Part shown: positions 1 through 7,974 of the stretch, piece by piece
How positions within the stretch are numbered: the first letter of the stretch is position 1
Layout of the letters: every line of letters begins with the position of its first letter
NCBI GenBank assembly: GCA_038232695.1
Contig: JBBSNI010000278.1
Location: 1-7,974, forward strand
DNA from: JAJNNC01 sp038232695
GTDB lineage: Bacteria; Bacteroidota; Bacteroidia; Cytophagales; Cyclobacteriaceae
Length of the DNA stretch: 7,974 bases
Direction of reading: 5' to 3'
The notes under the pieces: model-generated
Seen by the model: only the letters and a program-made list of their open reading frames with translations
Told to the model about the DNA's origin: nothing
Databases searched by the model: none
Made by a program: the position numbers and the translations under genes

Positions 1-47
1 AAAAAACCCGGAATGCCTATTAACCAAACTTTCCATTTGCGACGCAT
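1..47 (-). CDS. Probable 5' end of an unidentified gene leaving the window on the left
   Basis: A minus-strand reading frame opens with ATG at 47 and stays open to the window edge (15 codons). It reads MRRKWKVWLIGIPGF. An in-frame TAA at 60-62 just upstream makes this ATG the first possible start. The peptide has a basic N-terminus (RRK) followed by a hydrophobic run, as expected of a signal peptide or signal anchor, so an exported or membrane protein is plausible. It lies in the same direction as lon, 187 bp beyond the lon stop, and a good -7 element sits about 100 bp upstream. The visible stretch is too short to identify a family, and an open frame this short can occur by chance. Confidence 0.4.
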   Translation of the reverse strand, partial: MRRKWKVWLIGIPGF

Positions 48-70
48 GGGCTGTTGTGTTTAAAAATAGC

Positions 71-99
71 TTAGCAATAGCCTAAAAAATGCTTGCTAA
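71..99. repeat. Short inverted repeat
   Basis: TTAGCAA at 71-77 is the exact reverse complement of TTGCTAA at 93-99, with a 15-nt spacer. If the gene at 1-47 is transcribed from the -7 element at 151-158, this hairpin would lie in its 5' leader. AT content is high and the arms are only 7 bp, so it may be chance. Confidence 0.25.
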
Positions 100-150
100 A
101 GTTTATAGCCTCATAAGTTAGTGAAACTGTTGGAAAATACTACGGTGTAC

Positions 151-158
151 CAAAATTA
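151..158 (-). promoter_or_regulatory. Candidate Bacteroidota -7 promoter element
   Basis: The minus strand reads TAATTTTG from 158 to 151, an exact match to the TAnnTTTG -7 consensus of the Bacteroidota primary sigma factor. No clear TTG -33 element was found at the usual distance. It points at the reading frame starting at 47 and would give a leader of roughly 95 nt. It follows directly after the candidate lon terminator, which fits a new transcription unit. Confidence 0.4.
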
Positions 159-170
159 TTTTACAGCCAT

Positions 171-204
171 AAAAAGCACTACCACGCCCTGAGATCGAGC
201 GTGG
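171..204 (-). terminator. Candidate rho-independent terminator of lon
   Basis: On the minus strand, 31 nt after the lon stop codon, CCACGC (204-199) can pair with GCGTGG (187-182) across an 11-nt loop. The sequence then continues TAGTGC and five Ts (175-171). The stem is GC-rich but only 6 bp, and the T-tract starts several bases after the stem. It is therefore a weak-to-moderate terminator, supported mainly by its position. Confidence 0.45.
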
Positions 205-234
205 CAGATTGGTAAAGCCATTACAGTTATTGAT

Positions 235-2697
<2,463 letters not shown>

Positions 2698-2710
2698 ATG
2701 TCCGTTTTTC

Positions 2711-2725
2711 ATGCCATTCTGGCAT
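2711..2725 (-). promoter_or_regulatory. Perfect 6-bp inverted repeat just upstream of the lon start
   Basis: ATGCCA (2711-2716), a 3-nt spacer and TGGCAT (2720-2725) form a perfect inverted repeat ending 13 nt before the lon ATG at 2697. In the mRNA it would be a compact hairpin next to the ribosome-binding region, and it would bury the alternative ATG at 2712. It could instead be a DNA operator. No regulator is identified. Confidence 0.4.
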
Positions 2726-2769
2726 ATTAATCGCTCAAATAGTATAAAAACCTGGTGTATGTATAAAAG

Positions 2770-2786
2770 GACAAGACTTGTGCCAA
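2770..2786 (-). promoter_or_regulatory. Sigma-54-like -24/-12 site upstream of lon, overlapping a palindrome
   Basis: The minus strand reads TTGGCAC, five bases, then TTGT. This matches the RpoN consensus TTGGCAC-N5-TTGC except for the last base of the -12 GC (GT here). It would place the transcript start near 2759 and give a leader of about 60 nt for lon. The same bases contain the perfect palindrome ACAAG-A-CTTGT (2771-2781), which could instead be a repressor or activator site. A match of this size can arise by chance. Confidence 0.25.
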
Positions 2787-2874
2787 TCCTGGTCCGCTCA
2801 TAAGAACACCGGGTACTACAACTGGTAACTAAAAGCAAAAAAGTGCCTCTATGTTTTCATAAAGCCCTTCTTTG

Positions 2875-4878
2875 ATGGCTTTTTCTCATAAACTGTACCT
2901 TATGGTTCGCCACCTGCTGCTGCTGCTGACGATTATCGTTGTTTTTACCAGAGAAGGACACAGTCAACTCCAGGCTGTCAATGAGAAGCTTACGCTTTTG
3001 GATACAACAAGTAAGGTTAGCGACGAAAAATTTATTTATTTGCAATCTTTCCCAAACCTGGGCAAAATTCCGTATTACTTTGACAAGCAACAATTAGCCC
3101 ATATAGAGAAGCTCAGAAAAGCCGGGGATGATCGATTACTCTATCCTGTGCTTTATGATTATGTACATCATTTTGGCATCCAGAATTTTTTTAAAGATAA
3201 CCTTTTGCTTTGGCAGTTGGCCAAACTCGAAGAAGCCCGGGGCGACACCCTGGCGGCGGTCAGCCTGTATAAGTCGGTGCTCAAGCATTACCATCCCGAA
3301 TTGAACTACAAACTGGTGCATCAGAAGCTGGATGCGTTCAAGGAGGAGCGGAAAGAAGATTATGTGCCGCTGCAATATTATTATGAATTAGTAGAATACC
3401 GCAAAGCGATAGACACGCTGCGCCCCCCCCATGGGGTATACCTGAATATGGGTGATGGCATCAACTCTCCGGACGGTGACTATGGCCCTGCCCTGGGCGC
3501 TTCCGACAGCCTGCTGGTGTTTACGTCTAAACGAAATAAAATTGAGCGCGGAATGCAACAGTACGACAACGAAGACCTGTTGATCAGCCGCCGGGAAGGA
3601 GACTTCTGGACACCCGCCGAGCCGCTGAAAGGGATCAACTCACCGTACAACGAAGGCTCTGCCTGCATCAGCAAAGACGGCAAAAACATCTTTTTCTCAC
3701 GCTGCAATGCACCCGACGGCTCAGGCAGTTGCGACCTCTATTTTGCCAGCAGAACAGAAGACGGCTCCTGGAGCAAACCTCAAAACTTAGGACCAGGCGT
3801 GAACAGTCCTCACTGGGATTCTCACCCTTCCCTCTCGCATCAGGGCGATACCCTGTATTTTGCTTCTGACCGCCTGGGTGGGTTTGGGCTTTCCGACATT
3901 TATTATACTTACAAAGATAAAAGCGAGGCCTGGACTACGCCTACCAATCTGGGACCGGTCATTAACACAAAAGGCAATGAAGTAAGTCCGTTTTACCATC
4001 CGGGACACCATGTGTTGTATTTCAGTTCGGACGGGCAGTTGCTTAATTTTGGTGAATTTGATATTTATAAATCCTCTCAAGGCAGCTATTTTTGGGGAGA
4101 ACCCAAAAATATCGGCCCGCTGGTGAATGGTGCCGGCAGCGAATTTTATTTCACTATTGATGCCCGGTCCAGCCAACTGTATTATGCCCGTTCGGTAGAA
4201 GAGAGCATGAAGAACCTGGATTTGTACTCGTTTCCCCTGCCGATGGAAGCTCAGCCCCTGGCTTATACCAAACTGAAAGGCTCTTTGCATGACGAAGAGA
4301 CCGGCGAGCCTTTTTCCAAAGGGATCGTCTCTATCATAGACTTGGATCATGGGATAGAGGTGGCGCCTAAGTTTCTTCGCCCGGACGGTTCTTTTGAGTT
4401 CCAACTCATCAACAACAACAATTACCTGCTGGTCATACAGGGCGATGCCTTCTTTCGGCTGGAAGAAATCTTTTACCTGGACGGCGACCGGGATTTCCAC
4501 CGGAAAGTGGCAGCTATCTCAAGCCGGCTGGAATTTAAGAACATGAAGTTTGATAATGGCAAAGCCGGCCTGAAACCGGAGATGTACGGCGACTTAGATA
4601 AAGTAGTGGACTTCCTCCTGGACAACCCGGATTTCAAACTGCGCATTGAAGGGCATACGGACTCCGACGGTAATGCTGATCTGAACCTGGCGCTCTCCCA
4701 GCAACGTGCCGATGCGATCAAAGAGTATCTTGTGCATTTTGGCTCGGTAGACGCCAGCCGGGTAGAAGCGATTGGTTATGGAAGCAAAAAACCCATCGTT
4801 GCCGAAGAGAAGACGGAAGAAGACAAACGGATGAACCGCAGGGTAGAGTTTAATATTGTAAAGGGCGGAAAAGACTAA
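2875..4878 (+). CDS. PorE-like envelope protein: TPR-like, PD40 propeller, OmpA peptidoglycan-binding domain
   Basis: Probable periplasmic or outer-membrane-associated protein of 667 aa that anchors an envelope complex to peptidoglycan. An export signal lies at about 10-31 (basic MVRH, then a Leu/Ile/Val core, then TREGHSQ) with no lipobox cysteine. Next comes a helical, TPR-like segment (about 85-160, including WQLAKLEEARGDTLAAVSLY). Five PD40/WD40-like blades follow at about 203-238, 260-293, 316-346, 369-400 and 421-452, with motifs such as DTLYFASDR and LYFSSDG. A carboxypeptidase-regulatory-like beta domain (about 465-547) precedes the OmpA_C domain (about 551-662). That domain carries GHTDSDG and LALSQQRA; Asp596 and Arg611 are 15 residues apart, as in peptidoglycan-binding OmpA domains. 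The domain order and length resemble type IX secretion component PorE of Porphyromonas, but similar paralogues are common in Bacteroidota, so no symbol is given. ATG 2875 was chosen; ATG 2902 gives a tighter signal peptide, and a TTG at 2872 is also possible. Confidence 0.9.
   Translation: MAFSHKLYLMVRHLLLLLTIIVVFTREGHSQLQAVNEKLTLLDTTSKVSDEKFIYLQSFPNLGKIPYYFDKQQLAHIEKLRKAGDDRLLYPVLYDYVHHFGIQNFFKDNLLLWQLAKLEEARGDTLAAVSLYKSVLKHYHPELNYKLVHQKLDAFKEERKEDYVPLQYYYELVEYRKAIDTLRPPHGVYLNMGDGINSPDGDYGPALGASDSLLVFTSKRNKIERGMQQYDNEDLLISRREGDFWTPAEPLKGINSPYNEGSACISKDGKNIFFSRCNAPDGSGSCDLYFASRTEDGSWSKPQNLGPGVNSPHWDSHPSLSHQGDTLYFASDRLGGFGLSDIYYTYKDKSEAWTTPTNLGPVINTKGNEVSPFYHPGHHVLYFSSDGQLLNFGEFDIYKSSQGSYFWGEPKNIGPLVNGAGSEFYFTIDARSSQLYYARSVEESMKNLDLYSFPLPMEAQPLAYTKLKGSLHDEETGEPFSKGIVSIIDLDHGIEVAPKFLRPDGSFEFQLINNNNYLLVIQGDAFFRLEEIFYLDGDRDFHRKVAAISSRLEFKNMKFDNGKAGLKPEMYGDLDKVVDFLLDNPDFKLRIEGHTDSDGNADLNLALSQQRADAIKEYLVHFGSVDASRVEAIGYGSKKPIVAEEKTEEDKRMNRRVEFNIVKGGKD
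2914..2928 (+). repeat. (CTG)5 trinucleotide repeat in the signal-peptide core
   Basis: Five tandem CTG codons encode five leucines in the hydrophobic core of the OmpA/PD40 protein's signal peptide. Copy-number change by slippage would stay in frame and lengthen or shorten the core. The codon choice is otherwise normal for leucine here. Confidence 0.6.
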
Positions 4879-6218
4879 AAGATTACCTTAAACAAATCAT
4901 TAAAGATAGCAAAAGTCATCAGCGTGAGTAAGATCACCATGCCTACTTTTTGGGCGCCTTCCAGGAACTTATCAGAAGGCTTCCGGCCGGATACCATTTC
5001 ATACGTCAGGAAAGCGACATGGCCGCCATCCAACGCGGGGATGGGCAGGAAGTTCATAAAGGCAAGCACCATAGACAACAAGCCGACGATGCGCCAGAAG
5101 CGTTGCCAGTCCCAGGTACCTCCGAAAATCTGTGCAATACCAATCGGGCCGCTGATGGATTTGGAAGCGGAGACTTCACCACTGAAAATTTTGCCAAACG
5201 CCTGAATGTTGATCCAGACAACGTTGAAAGCCTCCTTGGCTCCCAGAGAAACAGATTCTGCCAGATTGTATTCCGTTGTATCTACTTTCCACAAAGGCTT
5301 GGCACTAAACCCCAGGATACCTTCTTCCGGGACATGCACACTTAATGTTTTTGAAGTCGATAATTGACTTTCTACTCCATTTTCACTTTTGTGCGTTACT
5401 TCCAGGGGTACTACTTTGTTTTTGCTGTCTTGGATGACCTCTTTGAACTCGTCGTAGAATTGCACAGGTTGCCCGGCTAAACTGACTATCTTGTCGCCGG
5501 GTTGCAGCCCGGCGGAGTCGGCTGCGCTGCCCTCCAGTACTTTGCCTACCTCAAAAGGGGTACGAAGCTCTATAAAGCGGTCGGCGGCTTCTTTCTCTGA
5601 AAATTTATCCAAGAAGTTACCGGGAATCGGTACCTTGATCGTTTTGCCATTGCGTTCAACAGTATAGTAGCTGCTGTCAGCCAGCAGGACGTTGGCACTG
5701 GTCAAGTCCCTGAACTTCTCATAGTCATGGCCGTTGACCTGCACGATCTTGTCTCCTGTCTGCAAGCCTATCTCCTGTCCCAGTTCGTGGGCTACAATGC
5801 CATATTTGAGCACTTCTTCCTTAGGTTGGTAGGCATCGCCATAGGCATACGTAAGGATAATAAAGACAATAATGCCGGTAACTACATTGACAATGATGCC
5901 TCCCATCATGACAATGAGACGCTGCCAGGCGGGTTTGGAGCGAAACTCCCAAGGTTCGGGCGCTTCGTTGAGCTTATCCGTATCCAGCGATTCGTCGATC
6001 ATGCCGGAGATTTTAACGAAGCCACCCAGAGGCACAGCGCCCAGGTTGTATTCTGTTTCTCCGTACCTGAAGCCGAATATTTTGGGCGGGAACCCAATGT
6101 AGTACTGTTCTACACGCATACCAAATACTTTGGCTGCTACCAGGTGCCCCAACTCATGAAGCCCTACTAATATTGATAAGCCCAGGATCAACTGGGCTGC
6201 CATGATCAATCCTTCCAT
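4875..6218 (-). CDS. rseP: RIP metalloprotease RseP (site-2 protease family)
   Basis: Membrane-embedded zinc metalloprotease that cleaves within the membrane. Known substrates in the family are anti-sigma factors, already trimmed by a first protease, and remnant signal peptides. The 447-residue protein matches E. coli RseP in length (about 450). The zinc-binding HELGH is at 21-25 inside the first membrane segment (about 6-26). The third zinc ligand is expected at Asp397 in NFLPIPALDGGH (389-400). A second membrane segment lies at about 100-124. Two periplasmic PDZ domains follow at about 138-200 and 222-275, marked by GLQTGDKIVQVNG and GLQPGDKIVSLAG. The C-terminal segments are at about 373-395 and 423-445. 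The start ATG at 6218-6216 overlaps the dxr stop by one base (TAATG), so the two are probably cotranslated. The stop TAG overlaps the stop of the convergent OmpA/PD40 gene by four bases. The substrate in this organism cannot be told from the window. Confidence 0.97.
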   Translation of the reverse strand: MEGLIMAAQLILGLSILVGLHELGHLVAAKVFGMRVEQYYIGFPPKIFGFRYGETEYNLGAVPLGGFVKISGMIDESLDTDKLNEAPEPWEFRSKPAWQRLIVMMGGIIVNVVTGIIVFIILTYAYGDAYQPKEEVLKYGIVAHELGQEIGLQTGDKIVQVNGHDYEKFRDLTSANVLLADSSYYTVERNGKTIKVPIPGNFLDKFSEKEAADRFIELRTPFEVGKVLEGSAADSAGLQPGDKIVSLAGQPVQFYDEFKEVIQDSKNKVVPLEVTHKSENGVESQLSTSKTLSVHVPEEGILGFSAKPLWKVDTTEYNLAESVSLGAKEAFNVVWINIQAFGKIFSGEVSASKSISGPIGIAQIFGGTWDWQRFWRIVGLLSMVLAFMNFLPIPALDGGHVAFLTYEMVSGRKPSDKFLEGAQKVGMVILLTLMTFAIFNDLFKVIF

Positions 6219-7399
6219 TAATGATATATTATTTCTAACGCTTTTATTCTTGTTTCGCGGTCCGTGTCCACGTAATCCTGATAACCCGGCTGCCGGATGA
6301 AGGGTATATCCGCCATACAGGCTTCTACCACATCAGGCATATCCAGGAAACCAATTTTGTCTTTTAAAAATTCAGAAACGGCTATTTCATTCGCTGCGTT
6401 CAAAATGCAGGGCATATTGCCTCCTTTCTGCAGGGCTTCATAAGCCAAAGACAAGCTTCTGAATGTCTCTGCGTCCGGCTGCTCAAAGGTAAGCGTAGGA
6501 TAATCTGCAAAGCTGAACCTCGGAAAATCCGAAGGCAGGCGTTCAGGATAGCCCAGGGCGTATTGAATAGGTAAACGCATATCCGGCAGTCCTAATTGTG
6601 CTTTGACAGAGCCATCGCGGAACTGCACCAGCGAATGAATGATAGACTGCGGATGCACCACCACCTCTATATGTTCGGGCTTTACCCCGAAGAGCCATTT
6701 GGCTTCTATCACTTCCAGCCCTTTGTTCATCAGGGTAGCGGAGTCTATGGTCACTTTATCGCCCATATCCCAGTTAGGGTGTTTGAGGGCGTCTTCTTTG
6801 GCAACTTTTTGCAAAAAGTCCCGGTCTTTGCCCCGGAAAGGGCCGCCGGAAGCCGTGAGTATGATTTTCTCTATGGGGTTATGAAATTCCCCGGCCAGGC
6901 ATTGAAAGATCGCCGAATGCTCAGAATCTACCGGGTAAATATTCACCCCTTTCTCCCGCGCCAATGCTGTGATGAGTTCTCCTGCGACGACCAGCGTCTC
7001 TTTGTTAGCTAGGGCAATCTGTTTGCCGGCTCGGATGGCATGGATGGTAGGCAGCAGCCCGGCATAACCCACGGTAGCTGTCAGCACCAGGTCGATGGTG
7101 TCCATTTCTACGACAGAAGCCAGCGCACTGATGCCTGTATATACTTTGATAAGATGCGAAGCCAGAGCATCCCGTACGGCCGGGTACTGCTTTTCGTCGC
7201 CGATGACTACGGCATTGGGCTGAAATTCAAGGCTTTGCGCGATAAGCAGTTCTGCATTCCGGTAGGCGGTGAGTACTTCTACTACAAAATTTTCAGGATG
7301 GCTTTTGATCACTTGCAGGGCTTGCGTACCGATAGAGCCAGTGGAGCCCAGTATGGCGATGTGTCTTTTTGGTATGTCTTCGGTTGATGTTGTACCCAC
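6218..7399 (-). CDS. dxr: 1-deoxy-D-xylulose 5-phosphate reductoisomerase (Dxr/IspC)
   Basis: Cytoplasmic enzyme of the MEP isoprenoid pathway. It rearranges and reduces 1-deoxy-D-xylulose 5-phosphate to 2-C-methyl-D-erythritol 4-phosphate using NADPH and a divalent metal. The 393-residue protein is of normal length. It shows the NADPH-binding GSTGSIG (18-24), LANKE (130-134), and the metal ligands Asp158 and Glu160 in PVDSEH and Glu229 in MNKGLE. It also has the substrate-loop motifs TASGGPF (182-188), HPNW (207-210) and SATLMNK (220-226), and the C-terminal NAANEIA. The start is GTG at 7399: an in-frame TAA lies only two codons upstream (7406-7408) and no ATG occurs before the NADPH motif. 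AAGGA sits shortly before the GTG as a possible weak ribosome-binding site. It is first in a two-gene unit with rseP, an arrangement common in bacteria. A -7 promoter element is at 7421-7428. Confidence 0.98.
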   Translation of the reverse strand: MGTTSTEDIPKRHIAILGSTGSIGTQALQVIKSHPENFVVEVLTAYRNAELLIAQSLEFQPNAVVIGDEKQYPAVRDALASHLIKVYTGISALASVVEMDTIDLVLTATVGYAGLLPTIHAIRAGKQIALANKETLVVAGELITALAREKGVNIYPVDSEHSAIFQCLAGEFHNPIEKIILTASGGPFRGKDRDFLQKVAKEDALKHPNWDMGDKVTIDSATLMNKGLEVIEAKWLFGVKPEHIEVVVHPQSIIHSLVQFRDGSVKAQLGLPDMRLPIQYALGYPERLPSDFPRFSFADYPTLTFEQPDAETFRSLSLAYEALQKGGNMPCILNAANEIAVSEFLKDKIGFLDMPDVVEACMADIPFIRQPGYQDYVDTDRETRIKALEIIYH

Positions 7400-7420
7400 G
7401 GTTCCTTAATACTTGGGGGG

Positions 7421-7428
7421 CAAATATA
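7421..7428 (-). promoter_or_regulatory. Promoter -7 element of dxr-rseP
   Basis: The minus strand reads TATATTTG from 7428 to 7421, an exact match to TAnnTTTG, 21 bp before the dxr GTG. The predicted transcript start is about 7 nt downstream, giving a short leader of about 14 nt. A run of six Cs (7420-7415 on the minus strand) follows directly and would be at or near the start site. No clear TTG -33 element is present at the usual spacing. Confidence 0.55.
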
Positions 7429-7510
7429 AGGAGATTTATGGATGAAAAAGAAATCTTGAAAGTTTGGCTCGAAAAACAGTGTGCAACTTATGTAGCAAAA
7501 CTTGCTCTCA

Positions 7511-7789
7511 TCATTCCAAACCGGTATGTTTTTCAAGCCTCCTCAGCCTTTCCTCCATCGCATCCAAGCGTTTGAGTTCCTGTAGAGAATGTTTGACTAA
7601 ATCGGCTAGTCCATTAAAAGATTTAACCAAGCTTTTCAAAATGTCAGTATGTTCTTCCAACTTGTTTTCAACGTTTTCCAGTCTATTATTCATTCCTGAC
7701 ATCTGTTCAGCCATCTGATCCTGGCGTTTCAGGCTCTCAGCTAATAATTCCACAATCCGGTTCGCCCGGCGGCCCGGTTCATTTTTCAT
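7511..7789 (-). CDS. Small coiled-coil protein of unknown function
   Basis: I do not recognise this 92-residue protein beyond its general type. It is soluble, highly charged and almost wholly helical, with no cysteine, signal peptide or membrane segment. From about residue 30 to 90, hydrophobic residues recur at heptad-like positions (L37, V40, L44, L51, L54, F58, L61, L72, L75, L82, L85), predicting a coiled coil and self- or partner assembly. The N-terminus, MKNEPGRRANRIVELLAESL, is a basic then amphipathic helix. Bacteroidota carry many small proteins of this style (short N-terminal helix with RQD, then a long coiled coil). The ATG at 7789 is preceded by an A-rich leader and no Shine-Dalgarno. 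It ends with TGA, 111 bp before dxr, which has its own promoter, so it is probably not in the dxr operon. A strong palindrome lies about 50 bp upstream. Confidence 0.7.
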   Translation of the reverse strand: MKNEPGRRANRIVELLAESLKRQDQMAEQMSGMNNRLENVENKLEEHTDILKSLVKSFNGLADLVKHSLQELKRLDAMEERLRRLEKHTGLE

Positions 7790-7837
7790 CAGTGTATTGC
7801 TTTTTGATCAACAGCTAATTTAAAATTTAAGTAACTG

Positions 7838-7857
7838 ACCTTTCGCTTGCGAAAGGT
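7838..7857. repeat. 20-bp perfect palindrome, hairpin or terminator-like
   Basis: ACCTTTCG (7838-7845), loop CTTG, and CGAAAGGT (7850-7857) form a perfect 8-bp stem; the two inner loop bases would extend the symmetry. On the plus strand it runs into TTTT (7857-7860), like an intrinsic terminator, but no plus-strand gene precedes it. On the minus strand it lies between the stop of the partial gene (7891) and the start of the coiled-coil gene, without a good T-tract. A wider pair, AGTAAC (7830-7835) and GTTACT (7878-7883), flanks it. It is either a terminator for the upstream gene or an operator/leader hairpin for the coiled-coil gene. Confidence 0.5.
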
Positions 7858-7890
7858 TTTGATAAGTGATAATTTTTGTTACTAAGGAGA

Positions 7891-7974
7891 TCAAACTGCT
7901 TGCAACCTGTTCAACTCATCAAAAGCAGCTTTGACCATCTTCAAATACAATTTTGCTTTCAGGGCAAAATGACG
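7891..7974 (-). CDS. Probable 3' end of an unidentified gene entering from the right
   Basis: A minus-strand frame is open from the window edge for 27 codons and stops at TGA (7893-7891). It reads RHFALKAKLYLKMVKAAF, then DELNRLQAV. The peptide is amphipathic and helical, with a natural residue mix (Lys, Leu, Ala, Glu), as expected for a protein C-terminus. One other minus frame closes within 5 codons and the third within 18. The family cannot be named from this fragment. It is in the same direction as the coiled-coil gene, 101 bp upstream of it, so the two could be related or cotranscribed. Confidence 0.4.
   Translation of the reverse strand, partial: RHFALKAKLYLKMVKAAFDELNRLQAV

Larger units (their letters stand above)
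2698..2874. promoter_or_regulatory. Divergent control region between lon and the OmpA/PD40 gene
   Basis: This 177-bp non-coding stretch must carry the promoters for both flanking genes. No complete TTG / TAnnTTTG promoter is visible on either strand. The best near match on the plus strand is TATGTTTT at 2850-2857, with the final G replaced by T and no -33 partner. On the minus strand, TACTATTTG near 2744-2736 has one base too many between TA and TTTG. The region also holds two short palindromes and a sigma-54-like site, listed separately. Confidence 0.5.

Noticed and set aside
2..85. 27-codon plus-strand frame open from the left edge
   Set aside because: Its product shows no protein-like pattern, and the minus-strand start at 47 with a promoter and upstream stop is a better explanation of the same DNA.
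2698..2838. N-terminal extension of lon up to 2838
   Set aside because: The extra 47 residues (Cys-rich start, no Lon-like pattern) would consume nearly the whole divergent promoter region; the ATG at 2697 gives a normal LonA N-terminus.
2857..3093. 78-codon minus-strand frame upstream of lon
   Set aside because: It overlaps the 5' end of the OmpA/PD40 gene antisense, and its sequence lacks domain features.
3787..4500. 237-codon open frame on the minus strand inside the OmpA/PD40 gene
   Set aside because: It is antisense to clear PD40 and regulatory-domain coding sequence, and its product looks like arbitrary sequence with no motif.
7494..7506. AGCAA/TTGCT hairpin after the coiled-coil gene as a terminator
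   Set aside because: The stem is only 5 bp, AT-rich and not followed by a T-tract on the minus strand.
7822..7829. TAAATTTT on the minus strand as a -7 element for the coiled-coil gene
   Set aside because: The final G is replaced by T, there is no -33 partner, and the stretch is simply AT-rich.

Overview
The window looks like ordinary chromosomal DNA of a Bacteroidota bacterium, most likely a Cytophagia or Saprospiria-type member. Three things suggest this. There is a PorE-like envelope protein (TPR-like region, five PD40 blades, carboxypeptidase-regulatory-like domain, OmpA peptidoglycan-binding domain). Strong Shine-Dalgarno sequences are missing upstream of the starts. TAnnTTTG-type -7 promoter elements occur in front of dxr and in front of a gene that runs off the left edge. 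No insertion sequence, CRISPR array, rRNA or tRNA gene was seen.

Layout from left to right. Positions 1-47 appear to hold the first 15 codons of a minus-strand gene leaving the window. Positions 48-234 are non-coding and hold a probable promoter for that gene and a candidate terminator for lon. lon lies on the minus strand (235-2697). A 177-bp divergent intergenic region with two short perfect palindromes separates it from the plus-strand PorE/OmpA-like gene (2875-4878). That gene meets rseP tail to tail, and their stop codons overlap. rseP (4875-6218) is translationally coupled to dxr (6218-7399) through a TAATG overlap, both on the minus strand. After a 111-bp gap with a clear -7 element for dxr come a small coiled-coil gene of unknown function (7511-7789, minus), a 101-bp gap with a strong 20-bp palindrome, and probably the last 27 codons of another minus-strand gene at the right edge.

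Functionally, the core is a housekeeping and envelope-maintenance neighbourhood. Dxr makes MEP for isoprenoid synthesis, which supplies the undecaprenyl carrier lipid for peptidoglycan. RseP is an intramembrane protease likely to act in envelope signalling. The PorE-like protein probably links an outer-membrane complex to peptidoglycan. Lon is the cytoplasmic quality-control protease.

I found no convincing new multi-gene system. The best leads are the PorE-like architecture without a lipobox, the lon/porE-like divergent control region (a sigma-54-like site and two palindromes), an in-frame slippery heptamer in lon, and the orphan coiled-coil gene with its upstream palindrome.
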